The translations under genes and the position numbers were made by a program. Positions 34,619-52,470 of a stretch of DNA of 64,000 nt are shown piece after piece; the first letter of the stretch is position 1; each line of letters opens with the position of its first letter. The notes beneath the pieces are model-generated. The model had not been told where the DNA came from, did no database searches, and saw only the letters and a list, made by a program, of their open reading frames with translations. Source of the DNA: Caprella mutica (taxonomy: Eukaryota > Arthropoda > Malacostraca > Amphipoda > Caprellidae); NCBI GenBank assembly GCA_947561585.1, contig CANNZV010002455.1, positions 1-64,000 of the forward strand, in the 5' to 3' direction.

Positions 34619-35195
34619 AAATCACGTCATGAATAATAACTCGACCAGGAGGCTAGGTAAACAAATGAAAATCATATAGAAGTGTTGCCATACGAACACG
34701 ACTCTGCCACAAAATTTACAAAGTAGTTCGAAAAGTGTAAATATCTGAAAAATCGAAAAAAGGAGTGAAGCTAATTGCGGGCACGGTGTGTTGATGGTTG
34801 GATAAAATAACTCTATTTCATGTACATATATTTTGTTGGAAAAGAAAAGTGAGGTGAATTCATTGATTGATGAATGACCTCACTTGATTGGTAAAATATT
34901 GGAAGATGAGATTAAAGAGGTCAACCCAGCTTTTAGAAAGTTTTTTTATTTGTGAACCGATTGTTCTGAAATTTCCTAGCTATATGTATCTATGAGAAAA
35001 AGATTTGTTCGTATAACTTTTCTAATTTTGGCATTAGTTTTTGAAAAAAGGGAGAATTTTTTGGTGAATTTCAAAAGAATAAGAAGCCTATGATATTTTA
35101 TGAAAACTAATATAGTTTCAGAATTCTTGTAATACATTGTGTTCACCAAAAATGCATCCACTGCCTTGGATCTGCGTGATTCATCATCTATAGTC
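34619..35195. other. Intergenic, nothing recognised
   Basis: AT-rich sequence with only chance ORFs. Confidence 0.4.
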
Positions 35196-35197
35196 TA

Positions 35198-35770
35198 TAG
35201 TAATAATTTCCCTCGTGTGTTTATTTATTTATTTACTAGTGTATTTGCCCGTTAAAAATAACGGGTCTTCAATACTAATTTATTACTCGTTATTAGGTTC
35301 TTTCAGTTAACTCAATTAAAATTTATTTTTCTGCCTAAGCTGATACTATATTTTATAGATAAAATACACACAAAAATTGAATAAAAACAATTCAAATACC
35401 AAGTCAATATATTACCTTGCGTATCATAGTTACATTTTTCATGTTTAATACCCGTCGAATAAAAGCGGTCACCAAATAGTTAAATAAATAAATAAAAAAA
35501 CACACGAGGGAAATTATTAGTATAGATTTGGTGTCCGCTTTTACACGACGGGTATTAAACATGAAGAATGTAACTATGATACGCACGGGAATATATTGAC
35601 TTGATTCTCAAATTCCCCTGTTTTTTTATATGTATTTTATCTATTAAATAAATTAGACTATGGAGAGAGTTAAATTTTAATTTAATTCATTAAAAGTAAC
35701 CTAATAACGAGTAATAAATTGATATTGATGATGACCCGTTATTTTTAATGGGAAAATACACTAGTTCTAC
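35198..35770. mobile_element. Interleaved palindrome, order P-Q-P'-Q'
   Basis: Block P (35198-35235, ATTTCCCTCGTGTGTTTATT) is inverted at 35482-35522. Block Q (35236-35475, starting ACTAGTGTATTTGCCCGTTA) is inverted at about 35523-35770. The two inverted pairs interlock, so they cannot both fold in one strand. Q itself contains a small hairpin, CCCGTTAAAAATAACGGG. It is probably two inverted copies of a MITE, one of them carrying flanking sequence. Confidence 0.65.
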
Positions 35771-36545
35771 GATAATATGCATATTTTATTGGTTTCATAG
35801 ATTCGTACATTAATTGATGATTCATACATAGTACTTATAATCAATGGCAGTAGATACATTTTTTGTGAACACACTGTTGTTTTATCAACATATAGGAAGA
35901 ACAGATTTTCCCTTTCGTTTTCTTTTGATGAACGATTATTGATGACTAACCAAGATTGAAAAAAACTAGATTTTTTGTTTTGACCTGTGATAAAAATAAT
36001 GGAATAGAAAAAGTTATTCTTATCACTTTGTTAAAAATCATCCGTGGAATTTAAAACCGTAACATTTTGTATGTGAAAGCACTACTAAAATACCCTTTTT
36101 CAGCGATACTATATATTTTAGAATTTTCACCAATTTTGATGATTTGACCCAATTATCTTTGGAAGAGAGAAGAGTTAGTTGATAATAGGAATTCTATCTG
36201 TAATTCGTGATTTTCTATTTGAATTGAGTTATGTATATGCAGCTCAAAAATTAAATACGATTAATGAATATATTATAATATTCAAACAAATTGCAATGAT
36301 TGTGAAATTATTTCTATCTCCCACCAGAAGTTAAATGATAAAGGTTATTTCTGTTAATTGTGAGTCTGTATTGGTATTGGGACGATTGAATATTTTCTTC
36401 ATATTATATATATATCATATATTTCTAACAAAAACCCCAAGACTGTACTGTGTAAGATGTTCAAAATATCAGAGATGATTTTAGGAAATCTTTTTCACAG
36501 GAAATAGATTATCTAGCGGATGCCACTATGCATACACTGAGAGAG
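35771..36545. other. Upstream flank of kinase B
   Basis: AT-rich and non-coding. No repeat was recognised. Confidence 0.4.
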
Positions 36546-36549
36546 TAGT

Positions 36550-36700
36550 TTCATCAGTTTACAGTTGTGAATTGGTGAAAGGGATTGTGGATAGAATACT
36601 GTTCTTCATGAATCGTCAAATAAACTTACAGTAACTTCATTTGGTCATTGAAAGTTATAGAACTAAGAGGAAGGAAATACAAATTTGGTTATAAATAGTT
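36550..36700 (+). promoter_or_regulatory. Conserved 5' block of kinase B with TATA box
   Basis: Similar to 13540-13695 upstream of kinase A. It ends in TATAAATA (36690-36697), about 95 bases before the ATG, which suggests a core promoter with a short 5' UTR. Confidence 0.6.
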
Positions 36701-36791
36701 AGTATTGATATAAAATCGAAACTTTAAAGGAAATAATTATCACGTATTAATTTTTTGAATACTTAAATGGAATAGTTTTGTTAATTTTAGC

Positions 36792-42203
<5,412 letters not shown>

Positions 42204-43465
42204 AATTGGACGTAAGAAGATACAATGTTGTATGGGATCATTATGAATGATTTTTATTGAAATAACTTCATTAATTATTATTAATAGTATTAGTTTGAAT
42301 ATTATTAAGGCACTAGAATCATGAATTTCATGCAAAACCATGCTTACCGACAATTTTAAACTTTTTTAGTTCAACAAACCAGTTTCTAAACCTAGTTCAA
42401 ATGACTAAATATTAGCACTAGAAGTATACAGAAGTTGTTAAGATAGTATACGTATCAATAAGGAAATAACTAAATACTACCAGAGGATATTGACCAAATA
42501 TAAGAATATGAATTGACCAAATTTTACCAGGGGAAATGACCAAAATCACAACTAGATTTTACAAAATATTACAAATGGAATTTGCTAAATATTAGCAGGG
42601 ATATTTACCAAATATTACATAAGGAATTTATTTTTGTTTAAGCCTAAAGGTAAGAGAGAGCTTTTTACTTCATCAATGAAGACCAACGGTAGGCTTACTA
42701 TTATTGGTTTCCTATATATTGTGGTGATATATACATTTATATATCTTATACTCTGTATTCGTTAAAGAAAACCAAAAATAGGTTTACTATTGATGAAGTT
42801 ATTTATATTTTGAAGTTAGATAAGATTAAAAATAAATTATGTATCTAATTTTTGGAAAAAATGTTTTAGTTAAACTATATTTACCCTATTTTTTTCATTT
42901 AACTATTTATTTTAGTATAGTATTGTGTAATTCATTGCAATTTTTTTTATGTTATTCTTATGTTATATCACCCAGAGCATTGTTCATCTATATTATATTG
43001 AAATGCCATAGTTGTTTTTCATTCTTGCCGATTATGTTTGTTTCTTACCTAAATTATTTCTTGTGGAATATATAAAAATCCCAGAGCAATCTCTCAAAAT
43101 TCTTATATAATAAATATTACCGTTTGAAATGAACGAGAGTATATTATATATATCAACAGAAATCAAAATAATCTTAAGAGATTTCAAAATTCCACAAACT
43201 TCCAGTCTAATTGCTAATGAGAATGTATCTATAAGTTCCAATTTTAAAAAACTATTTCCTTCTCAATAAATTAGCCAAAAATTTCAAACGCCCTATAGAT
43301 GACCTATTTCATTGATCCATAAAAATTAGGGAGATAAAATGACATCTTCGATTAATGAGGTAATTTACACCGGATTACAGCTTCCAGATGAGGGAGGATT
43401 ATGGTAATGAATAACTAGGGATTAAAAAGATGAATACCTTCTCTAATGAAGTACAGGTGGTCAGG
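42204..43465. other. Spacer between kinase B and DNase copy 1
   Basis: Includes a weak tandem array (about 42490-42630) of 25-30-bp units with ACCAAATATTAC and GGAATT words. The rest is AT-rich and non-coding. Positions 52500-53810 are its copy in unit 2. Confidence 0.5.
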
Positions 43466-43472
43466 CATTGCC

Positions 43473-43480
43473 TATATAAA
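43473..43480 (+). promoter_or_regulatory. TATA box of DNase copy 1
   Basis: TATATAAA lies about 100 bases before the ATG. It is conserved at 53818-53825 in unit 2. Confidence 0.5.
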
Positions 43481-43576
43481 TGCAGATGATAGATTGGATG
43501 AATATTGGCAATAGAACCGGTCAGACACACTACTGTAATCCAAATCTGTATACCTGCTGTAAATTGGAACTGAAAA

Positions 43577-46563
43577 ATGTTGTCAATCTTTGGGTTATTC
43601 ATTGTAGTGTTGGGGGTAAGTGAAATTAAAATTATACTTATGATCATTTCATGAATTACTTAGGGAATAACTAAGTATCAATAATTAATTGAATGCTTGA
43701 ATAAATTGTTATGATTAGTGCAAATTGTAGAAAAGCATTATAACCATCAACTTTCGTTTAGAAATGTCAATTTCATTCGCTTCGTAAACTCTACCAGATA
43801 TTATTTTCTATTTGGAATGTCTGTCACGTGTAAATCATAAATGTATATTCTTCCAATAAAGACAACAGCCCAGTCCCCTCCAATGGGAGACTTGGAATCT
43901 TCTAACTTGATCCGAGAATTTTGCTCAGACTCAACAGCCTGTCCTGAAAAACCTTTGACTATTGGTGGGTGGAACATGCAAAGATTAGGAGCATCCAAGA
44001 CTAAAAAGGAAGACGTTGTGTCTGTGATTGTCAAGGTAAGTTTTAATAATAATTATTTTAATAATTTCACATTCACAAAACTATTTACCATACAAGGTAC
44101 CAAAATCGTTTTTCTATCGATTTTTCAAATATTGTTTCATTGCCAGACGATCAAGAAGTATGACTTGATAGTTCTCCAAGAGGTGACCGACACGTCTCTT
44201 AAAGCCACCAAACTTGTTCTAGATGAGCTGAATGCCGGTTCAAACGAAAAGGATATTTACGATTTGGTGATTTCACCAAAAATTGGACCCGCAAGATATA
44301 AAGAACAGTTAGTAGAATTATGTTTACTTAATTATACTGTGAGGACATTTGTAGACTTAGTCCAAAAACTTTTTCTATTGTTTTCGTCTCAAATAGTGAA
44401 GCTAAGTAGGTAGTTAAAATTATTTCATTTAGAATTGATGAAATACTGTTTAAACAGATGAGTAAGCAAAACCTTTCCAGGTACGCATACTACTTCAAGA
44501 ACAGTACTTTCAAATTTGAGAAGGGAGAAAAATATGCTGATAATAATGACACTTTTCAAATCGAGCCATTCGTTGCCAAGTTCAAACTGTTGAACGGAGG
44601 ACAACTCAGAAGATTTTTCGTCATCCCTCTTCACTCCAAACCAGATGATGCTGTTAATGAAATAAACGCATTGGTAGATGTTTATGATGAAATGACCAAA
44701 ATTATGAAAACGAGAGGTTATTATCAGTTTTTCATTGCTATCAGACAATGAATATATAATTAATTACATCAAATAAAATGAAGATGGTAAGTTATTTTGA
44801 AACTTGATAGCATTTTTAATTCAACAGAGGCCATCATGATCGGGGATTTCAATGCCGGCTGCTCTTACGTCACAGGAGACCAAAGCGAAAAGCTTTTCTC
44901 TGACAAAAGATTCACATGGCTCATTTCAGATCATGCTGACACCACAACCAAGAGTACAACCTGTCCATATGATCGGTATGAACATTTACACTCATATTTA
45001 CTTAAAAGAACTTGCAACTTATATGGAAGATTTTTTCAAATGATATTAATTTTGATAGTTATAATCTATCAGAGACCGGGGAAGTTTTTCTTATCCAATT
45101 TGCACAATACATCGGAGTCTTTTTAGTGAATTTATCAAAAAACATATTTTGAATTTTTCCTCTAGACGTCAAAGTATTTGTTAAGGGATAACATAGAATA
45201 TGCACTAATAAAATAATACTGTTTTCATTCATGAAAATTCATCATTTAAATAAAAGTTTCTTTGGGGGATAGGATTGTGATCGCTGGAAACCACCTTACC
45301 AAATCTGTATATGCTCAGTCTGCTGGACCTTACTACTTTGATGAAGAGCTCGGATTTGAAGAAAACAAGAAACTGGTAAAAGAATCGTTTTTAGATTATT
45401 TGCTTAAGTATTTTAGAACAGATTATTGAAGAATCTATAAATTCATTTAAGTAAAATGTAATATGTAAATGTTATGCCTTTTTGTTATATTATAGTCTGC
45501 ATGCCTCTTTTTACATCAGACAGCTCAGGTGAGCGACCACTACCCTGTGGGAGTACTCGTAAGGAACATACCAAAATCAAAAGAAACTAAACAGATTTAC
45601 TTGGGATTGACTTCAACTTTTTCAACAAAGCTAAGTCAAGAAGAGATTGTGACTGAAGTAAATAGTTTGCCATCTGCCTCTGGATCTTGTACCATTTCAA
45701 ACAAAATGTCGGATAATTTCATGGTACGTTCTTGAAGAATAATCATCTGGAGGTTGCAAGATTATTTTATCTTTTTCTAACCATTAGGATTAAGAAATAA
45801 AGAATGTTTTCCTTCTATTTAACCTAAATTTAAAAATTATGGATACATATATGATTCTTGAAAGAAATTTCCAATTGATAGAATTCCAAGTATTGGAATT
45901 ATTTAATACGAATCGAAAGCCATTTGCAGCTAATATACATATTATAACTATATATTTCACGATAAAAATAACAAGTTTTATTTGCTTTCAACCGATAACG
46001 GAAGAAGTATCCTATTATAATAATGAAGTAACATCTAAATACTATTATATGGTACAGTGGATTCAGTGGAACTGTGATTCTGCTGAAGAAGCTCTGCGTA
46101 CTCTAATAGATGCGGCACGTGCTACTCCTAAACTTTTGGAAGAAGAGGTAAGAATGCATGTATGAGATGAACAAGAAAACAATACTATCTCAAAGTGAAA
46201 TGAAATTTAATAATGCGTTAATGGTTTTTTTCAGTCTAACTGATTCAGATATCAAAAATGAAAGTACAAGCTAAAATTTCATTTTCTTGTGTAAAAAAAT
46301 TATCTTTAATTTATTAGGTTTTAAGATTCACTAATTCATGATTGAAATCATTTCTTATCATTAGAGAAATGCCTTCATAAACTGAAATTTATTTCTCTGC
46401 TCTCCAGGCTGTTGGAAGTTTGATTTACAAAGTGTCCGTCGGAGCGCTCGCTGACAGCACTCTCTATGAGAGAGCTCCTGGTGTTGATGAGCTTCAGGTA
46501 TCGTTTTACTGCGTTGATGGAGAATGTGGAATAACTGCCTCGGCACCTACTAATGTCATTTGA
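43577..46563 (+). CDS. Secreted DNase I-type endonuclease with C-terminal extension, copy 1
   Basis: Exons: 43577-43615, 43862-44035, 44147-44307, 44481-44716, 44828-44975, 45273-45375, 45520-45727 (or 45723), about 46005-46147, 46408-46563; about 455 aa. A hydrophobic signal peptide (MLSIFGLFIVVLG) starts it. The DNase I core spans about residues 45-305. It keeps the metal and catalytic residues of bovine DNase I by alignment of motifs: QEV Glu83, YKEQ Glu124, His176 in PLHSKP, GDFNAGCSY Asp210/Asn212, YDR Asp252, SDHYP Asp293/His294, and the Cys215/Cys249 pair. It should cut DNA outside the cell or in the gut or vesicles. About 150 residues follow that classical DNase I lacks. The exon 7/8 join is uncertain: the strong donor GTACGT leaves phase 0 but the acceptor region offers only phase 1, so a GTTCTT donor four bases later is used here. 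Confidence 0.85.
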
Positions 46564-46619
46564 TTTGTACTCGTTTGATCTCTTATTACCGAATAATTTT
46601 CTTATATATGCTAAGTATT

Positions 46620-46625
46620 AATAAA
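46620..46625 (+). terminator. Polyadenylation signal of DNase copy 1
   Basis: AATAAA lies 57 bases after the stop codon. It is conserved at 57111-57116 in unit 2. Confidence 0.5.
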
Positions 46626-46733
46626 ACATTAAATTTTCGTTCAATATATAATGATTTCAATTATGATTGGTTGTGTTTAATAGAAATTTTGTAACTGAAT
46701 AAAGTTATTTGCAAACATGAACTACCTTGTGCC

Positions 46734-48128
46734 TTATTAACTTTCAACAAGATTAGGCGAATTATTTTTCAACTGAAAATAAATCAATACGAACGGTATA
46801 AAATAGGAAATCACTTGCAAATGAAATGCTTTATAAGAATAAGATAGTTTGAATTTAAAAAAAATATTAACTAATGAAAATGAACCGTGAGTAAACTATA
46901 GCTTACTAAAATGATTATTTGACGTATTCCTCACTAAGTCGGACAGTGGTCAATTGTAAAAGCTGAAAATGAGCGAAAATTATTAGAACAAAAGTAAAAC
47001 CATTGATTGAACTATGATATATAATTAATGTTAGTTATATTTGTTATAATTGTAAGAATAAATTCAACAAGTCTTCAAGCACAAAAGTCACGAAAAATAT
47101 ATAAATTTGAAAAATCTTTTTGAAAATACTAAATTAGTAAAAACTATATATTTAGAACAACTAGTTCAGTTTTACCTTCAATTTGAGGTTAGAAATAATA
47201 TTTTATGGCACATTTTCTTTAATACCATTGATGACTCAACTACATAAGGACGAAAGTAATGAATCATAGAGATCTCAAAATTATATACCATTAAATTAAT
47301 CCTACAAATCTCGCTAGCGCTCAAAAGTTTGCTCACTAACCTAGCCGCTAACCTAGCTGCACGTCTCGCTAAGCTGCTCAGGGATACAGTCATTTGATTA
47401 TGATGAGACATTAAACTGTCTCAAACACACTCATATATCTCATTCCTTGAGAGATTTGATGTACTCCTAATATATATATTTGAATATATATGATATCGAG
47501 CATAATATGAAAATCTTACCATTCATCACCTACGTTCTTATCTAATAACATGTAATTATGTGAAACATTAAAACCAATGAAAAAGACAGCATCCAAATTG
47601 ATTTATAATTAAAGTTATTATTATTTATCCATGTGAACTGGTTCATCAGCACCAGCGCCTAGGTTACTAGGGATCATAAAAAATGAATGTGAAACTTTTT
47701 CTCTAAATCATTGAGCAGTGTTGCAAATCGTAGTCAGGACAAGAATTACAAAGACAACCAAGAAATAATGAAGATAGCTATCATCCAAGCTTTCAATAAT
47801 ATTGCATTCAGTAGCAGTTAACATATTACCAGATCAAATAAAGCAGATCATCGAGGAGATACCGATGTATCGCAGTGTGAGGTCCTTAATTTAAACAAAC
47901 TATAATTTGTAAATGTTAGGACATGATATATTTTTAGTAATTATTCAAGCTACATAAAACTCCACTCATTTTCTCAAACCCCAAACCAAATAGCTGTGTA
48001 TGCTGATATGAACAGACTCTGACTCTAGCTATTGTTACATAAACAAATACAGAACGATCAATAATTGATGATAAATGCTCTTTTTCAATCTTTAGGATTT
48101 GGTTTTAATAAGCATATTCTATAAACAG
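46734..48128 (-). pseudogene. Gustatory receptor pseudogene Gr-1
   Basis: Minus-strand exon relics are recognisable by alignment to the Gr gene at 62317-64000. They are: last exon near 46740-46775 (YFQLKNNSPNLVES); an exon near 46917-46972 (two stops); an exon near 47180-47240 (VVESSMVLKKMCHK); a transmembrane exon near 47665-47890 with at least two in-frame stops; and a decayed upstream exon near 47960-48110. It cannot encode a receptor. It lies tail-to-tail with DNase copy 1. Confidence 0.7.
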
Positions 48129-48812
48129 TGTTAGAATAGAATCTCTACTTTTTCGAAGAAGGAATTCTATTCTGTGGGGGTTCTTTTCTGAAGTGATGAT
48201 ATGTGGTGTGATTTTGATTCTAGGTTAGGACAGGGTAACAAGATACTCTATTGAACATCAATTTAGATACAGAGTATAAAAGATAATGCAGAGTACACTT
48301 TTAGAAAATTACACAAATACACAAAATAAGTCTGAAACTAATGCCAGGTAACACTAACGTAGCGTGGATCGTCTGATTGAAGACTGAACACAAATTAGCG
48401 AGAAACTACTGTATTTATAGAATAAATTGAGTAAAGGAAATCCCAACAGTTGAAGGTTAACATCCTAAGAAGGTATTTCAGCAATTAGCCACGCCTAAAA
48501 ATGTTATTATTAAATAACATTGTTAACTTCTTAACAATGATAGAGTATGAAAAACAATTAGCCAAATTAGCTGCGCCTCAAGATGCTATTTTCTTTGACG
48601 AAGCAAAGCTAAAATTTAATATTATTAAATGGCATTGTTAACTTCTTAACAATGCTAGGCTATCAAAATCAGCTAATCTGGTGTATTACTTGCAATCCAT
48701 ATAAGGCGTTTTTTTTATGCATCCCTTATCATAAACTGTCAATCAATGCATGTTTTTCTAAGAGTTACAGCCTTCTAAAACTTAACAACAAGACTTCATC
48801 ACAGCTGTTACA
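48129..48812 (+). mobile_element. Possible solo LTR
   Basis: The stretch begins TGTTAGAATAGA and ends GCTGTTACA (TG...CA). It has a TATA-like GTATAAAAG near 48276 and an AATAAA near 48421, in the order expected of an LTR. A paralogous copy sits at about 59719-60389. No matching target duplication is visible, so the call is tentative. Confidence 0.35.
48518..48654. repeat. Paired perfect hairpins
   Basis: Arms CATTGTTAA and TTAACAATG around a CTTC loop occur at 48518-48539 and again at 48633-48654. Each is embedded in a longer imperfect direct repeat with AATTAGC and GCGCCT/CACGCCT words. Both are conserved in unit 2 (about 60105 and 60220). Confidence 0.6.
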
Positions 48813-50240
48813 ATACAATTATTATTAACTAAATTAAAATAATTAATTATAATTATCATTCATACATTTTAGATGTGTTAGAAAGTATAAGAATACCTTT
48901 TACAAACAAGAATTTTGAAAAAAACTGAAATATATTTAATTTGGCATTAAATGTTGGTTCCACTCCATGCTTTCATCTAAAAGTCAACCGACATCGAATC
49001 TTTACCTCTATAAATTTATTATATCTTTTTATTTTGTTCAAAATTGATCAGCCATCCCATCAAAAATTACAAAACTTTTGAATGAACGTGCAGCTATACA
49101 TTAGTTGCATATTCGAATGATGATTCATATTTTCATATATCAAGATATTTTTCGTTACTTTACATACTCTGCAGAAGTGGAAACCTGCCACGTTTCGACT
49201 AACACGTGTAAACACCAACTGTGCTTGCATCCATTCCTGCAATATTTCACATTTCACCTAGACTCCTAGAGTCTAAGCCCTAGGGCCCTAGGCAGTAGTA
49301 ATTCATGTCAAGTTTCTCGAATTTGTTAACAATAGCAAGTCGTTAACAATATGTGCGAGTCAACACATAAAATTCTAAAATTGATTTAAAAAAATTGACA
49401 GTGCACAGAACTGGCTGGAAAAAATTTCCAGGGAAATATTATATAATTCAGTACAATAAGTTTTAAGTTTCTCATAGTTTCATCTGATATAACCATTCAC
49501 AACAAATAAGGTCACTAATCCCTATACTCTCGTATTTACAATTTAATTTGGGATATATTCTAGAATACTTGAATTATATGACATCTTTAACTAAATTTAC
49601 TTTTCGATACTTCTCAATAAATATTTTCATAATAAAAATTAAAATCTCTGATGTTCACTAAGCTATTATTAGAAATTATATTTGCAAAGTGTCAGTTCCT
49701 AAGCAACCAGGACACATTGTGACAACATGGGTTCAAGATAGTTATATGGGCAAAAGATGGCAGACTGAAAAGTAGTCAAGAAAGTACATGGGGATAATGT
49801 GGTATTCCATTCTCATAGAATGTTACCTTGGGAGAAGGTTGGTTGACTGTGGCGAATCTATCCCATTGAATTGTCATATTGGTCCAACATGATTAATATA
49901 AAGCGTATCATTACTATATGGCTAAAACTTGATTAACCTATTGGTAACATCCTAGGCCAACATGATTTCAACATTACCGCCCGTGCTGTCATCATGTTGA
50001 CCCATTTTGCAAGAGACCATACAGTACCAATACGATTTACTTGTCAACCTAGTCCCATATGGGCTCCAGGAACTTGTGTTGCTTGGTTTAAAGCCCTCAT
50101 TAACAGGACTCTATGAAATATCAAGGTTTCAGAATTATCAAAACAAAAGTTACAAATTGGTATGAATATCAAACTGATAAACTAATTGATTTTAAAATAG
50201 ATATGCGTTAGTATAGTAAATAATAGTGTTACACTGATTC
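48813..50240. other. Unassigned spacer, partly unique to unit 1
   Basis: Positions 48813-49216 have a copy in unit 2. Positions 49217 to about 50553 do not, which includes the last exons of Gr-2. No gene was recognised on the plus strand. Confidence 0.4.
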
Positions 50241-50249
50241 AATCAATTT

Positions 50250-51975
50250 TTTTGGAAAGGGTTGGCGAATCATCTTTCACCTGAAAATATATTACAAAGA
50301 ACAGCAACGAAAAAGATATAACCTGTGAAAAAAAAATATACATTTTAATTATAAATGAATTCAATATCATTTAAAGTTAGTTTAATTTCAGATATTTGTT
50401 TGATGAAATTTTATATTAAACTCGTCGAAACGACAGTTTGATCACCCAAATCCATCCTCATATATTCACTTCTTTCTCACTAAGTTGGTAAGTGGTCAAC
50501 TGGGAAAGCTGAAAATGAGCGAAAATTATATCAATACAAAAGAATATCGTTTGATTGGAATATAATATGCAATTGGTGTTAGTTAGATATGTTATGATTC
50601 CAAAAATAAATGTAATAATTCTGCAGCACTTCAATAAAAAACTATAAACAAACGACACGACAAATATCTAAATTTAGTAAATCATTTTGAAATACTATAA
50701 GTAGTAAAACAACTAGTTCAATTTTACCTTCAATTTGAGGTTAGATGATGATAGTTTATGGGACATCTTCCTTAATTCGATTGATGACTCAACTACCTAA
50801 GGATGAAATTAATTAATTATAGGGATCTCCAAATTATATACCTATTCATAAATAAGAAAATGACTGTTAAAACTTTTCTGTGAATCGTTGAGCAGTGTTG
50901 CCTATTGTGGTGAAGAAAAGAAGTAGAAGCACAACCAAGAAATATAGAAGATAGCTATCTTTCAAGCCGTCCAGAATATTACAGACTGTGACAGTGAAAA
51001 TAATACCAGAACAAAAATAGCATATCGTCAAAGAGCTACCGATATATCGCAATGTGAGGTCCTTCATTTCAACAACCTGCAATTAGTAAATTGTTAGGAC
51101 ATGGAATATTTCTAGTTATTATTCAGGCTATATTAGAATCTACTTAATTTCTCAAAACTTTCTCCAAATAACTGGATTTGCTGATCTATATATGAAGATT
51201 TATCAACAGACTTTTGTAAGGAAGTGTGATCTCGATGAATGAGATATTCTAAATCCTTAAAGGTCCCCTCCAAGTAAATATTTGTATTGCCTTATTCAAC
51301 GAGGCCAATGTTTCTTATCATTTTGCTGCAAACCGCATCGAATTTGGTTACATATTTTTAATTTTATATGCTTTAAAAGATTTTTATAATCAAAACTCTA
51401 CAAAACCTATTTTACTTCCGACTTACTAATTTAAGAAATTTTCAGCCTGAAGAAAAAGAATGTACACCATTTGTTTTGATTGTCAACTAGGTATTAGATT
51501 TAATAAATCCATTTAATATTCGTGTAAAGGTATGTATATAAAATTGAATGAACTTATAATAAAAACGTTTATATACTTTAGTAAACAATTAATATCTGAA
51601 ATAAAGACTGAAAACGCATGGTTTGTTTATAAAATTCAAATTTGTAATCAAAACAAAGAGTGTACAATCTTCTTCTTGAGCATCAGATTAGTGATTCGCT
51701 CAATTGTTGCTCACAGAGTATTAAAATTTTTTTTAAACAAATTATAAATTATATACTGAACCGAATTGTATGTGGTCTGCAGAATAATGATTGTAGACCT
51801 TAGTTCTATAATATTATGTTATAAACTCATTTTTTTCCCAGAGCCTGGAGAGGACCTTTAAAATTAGTCCTGAAGAATACAATAATGACGGCAGTACCGA
51901 GGGAAGAGAGGGAGTAGTTGAAAAGTTGGCTAATTAAAATAGTTGGATTCTTCATAAATATAGATATTCAAAAAC
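50250..51975 (-). pseudogene. Gustatory receptor pseudogene Gr-2, split by a MITE
   Basis: Minus-strand exons: about 51862-51975 (LFNYSLSSLGTAVIIVFFRT), then after the MITE about 51120-51256 (DLEYLIHRD), 50870-51072 (MKDLTLRYIGSSLTICYFCS), 50731-50800 (VVESSIELRKMSHKL), 50433-50517 (LSQLTTYQLSEKEVNI then stop) and 50250-50325 (VISFSLLFFVIYFQVKDDS). It is inactivated by the MITE in the first of these exons and by a stop, a frameshift and a lost splice donor in the penultimate one. Confidence 0.75.
51261..51857 (+). mobile_element. TTAA-flanked MITE, copy 2, inside a Gr exon
   Basis: AGGTCCCCTCCAAG at the left and CCTGGAGAGGACCT at the right form the terminal inverted repeats. TTAA flanks both sides (51257-51260, 51858-51861). 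It splits the Gr-2 exon between the FFRTNFK and DLEYL residues. Length is 597 bp and it is non-coding. Confidence 0.85.
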
Positions 51976-51996
51976 TGCCTACTTCCTAGCAAATGA

Positions 51997-52470
<474 letters not shown>

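Noticed and set aside
34253..34636. 127-codon plus-strand ORF
   Set aside because: It is antisense to the decayed Tc1 transposase on the minus strand.
43801..44034. Minus-strand ORF over DNase exon 2
   Set aside because: It is the antisense shadow of a well-supported spliced exon and is repeated at 54149-54382 for the same reason.
43577..46563. Recent horizontal transfer of the DNase gene from bacteria
   Set aside because: Eight spliceosomal introns, a TATA box and a polyadenylation signal, with close resemblance to animal DNase I, argue for an ordinary animal gene.
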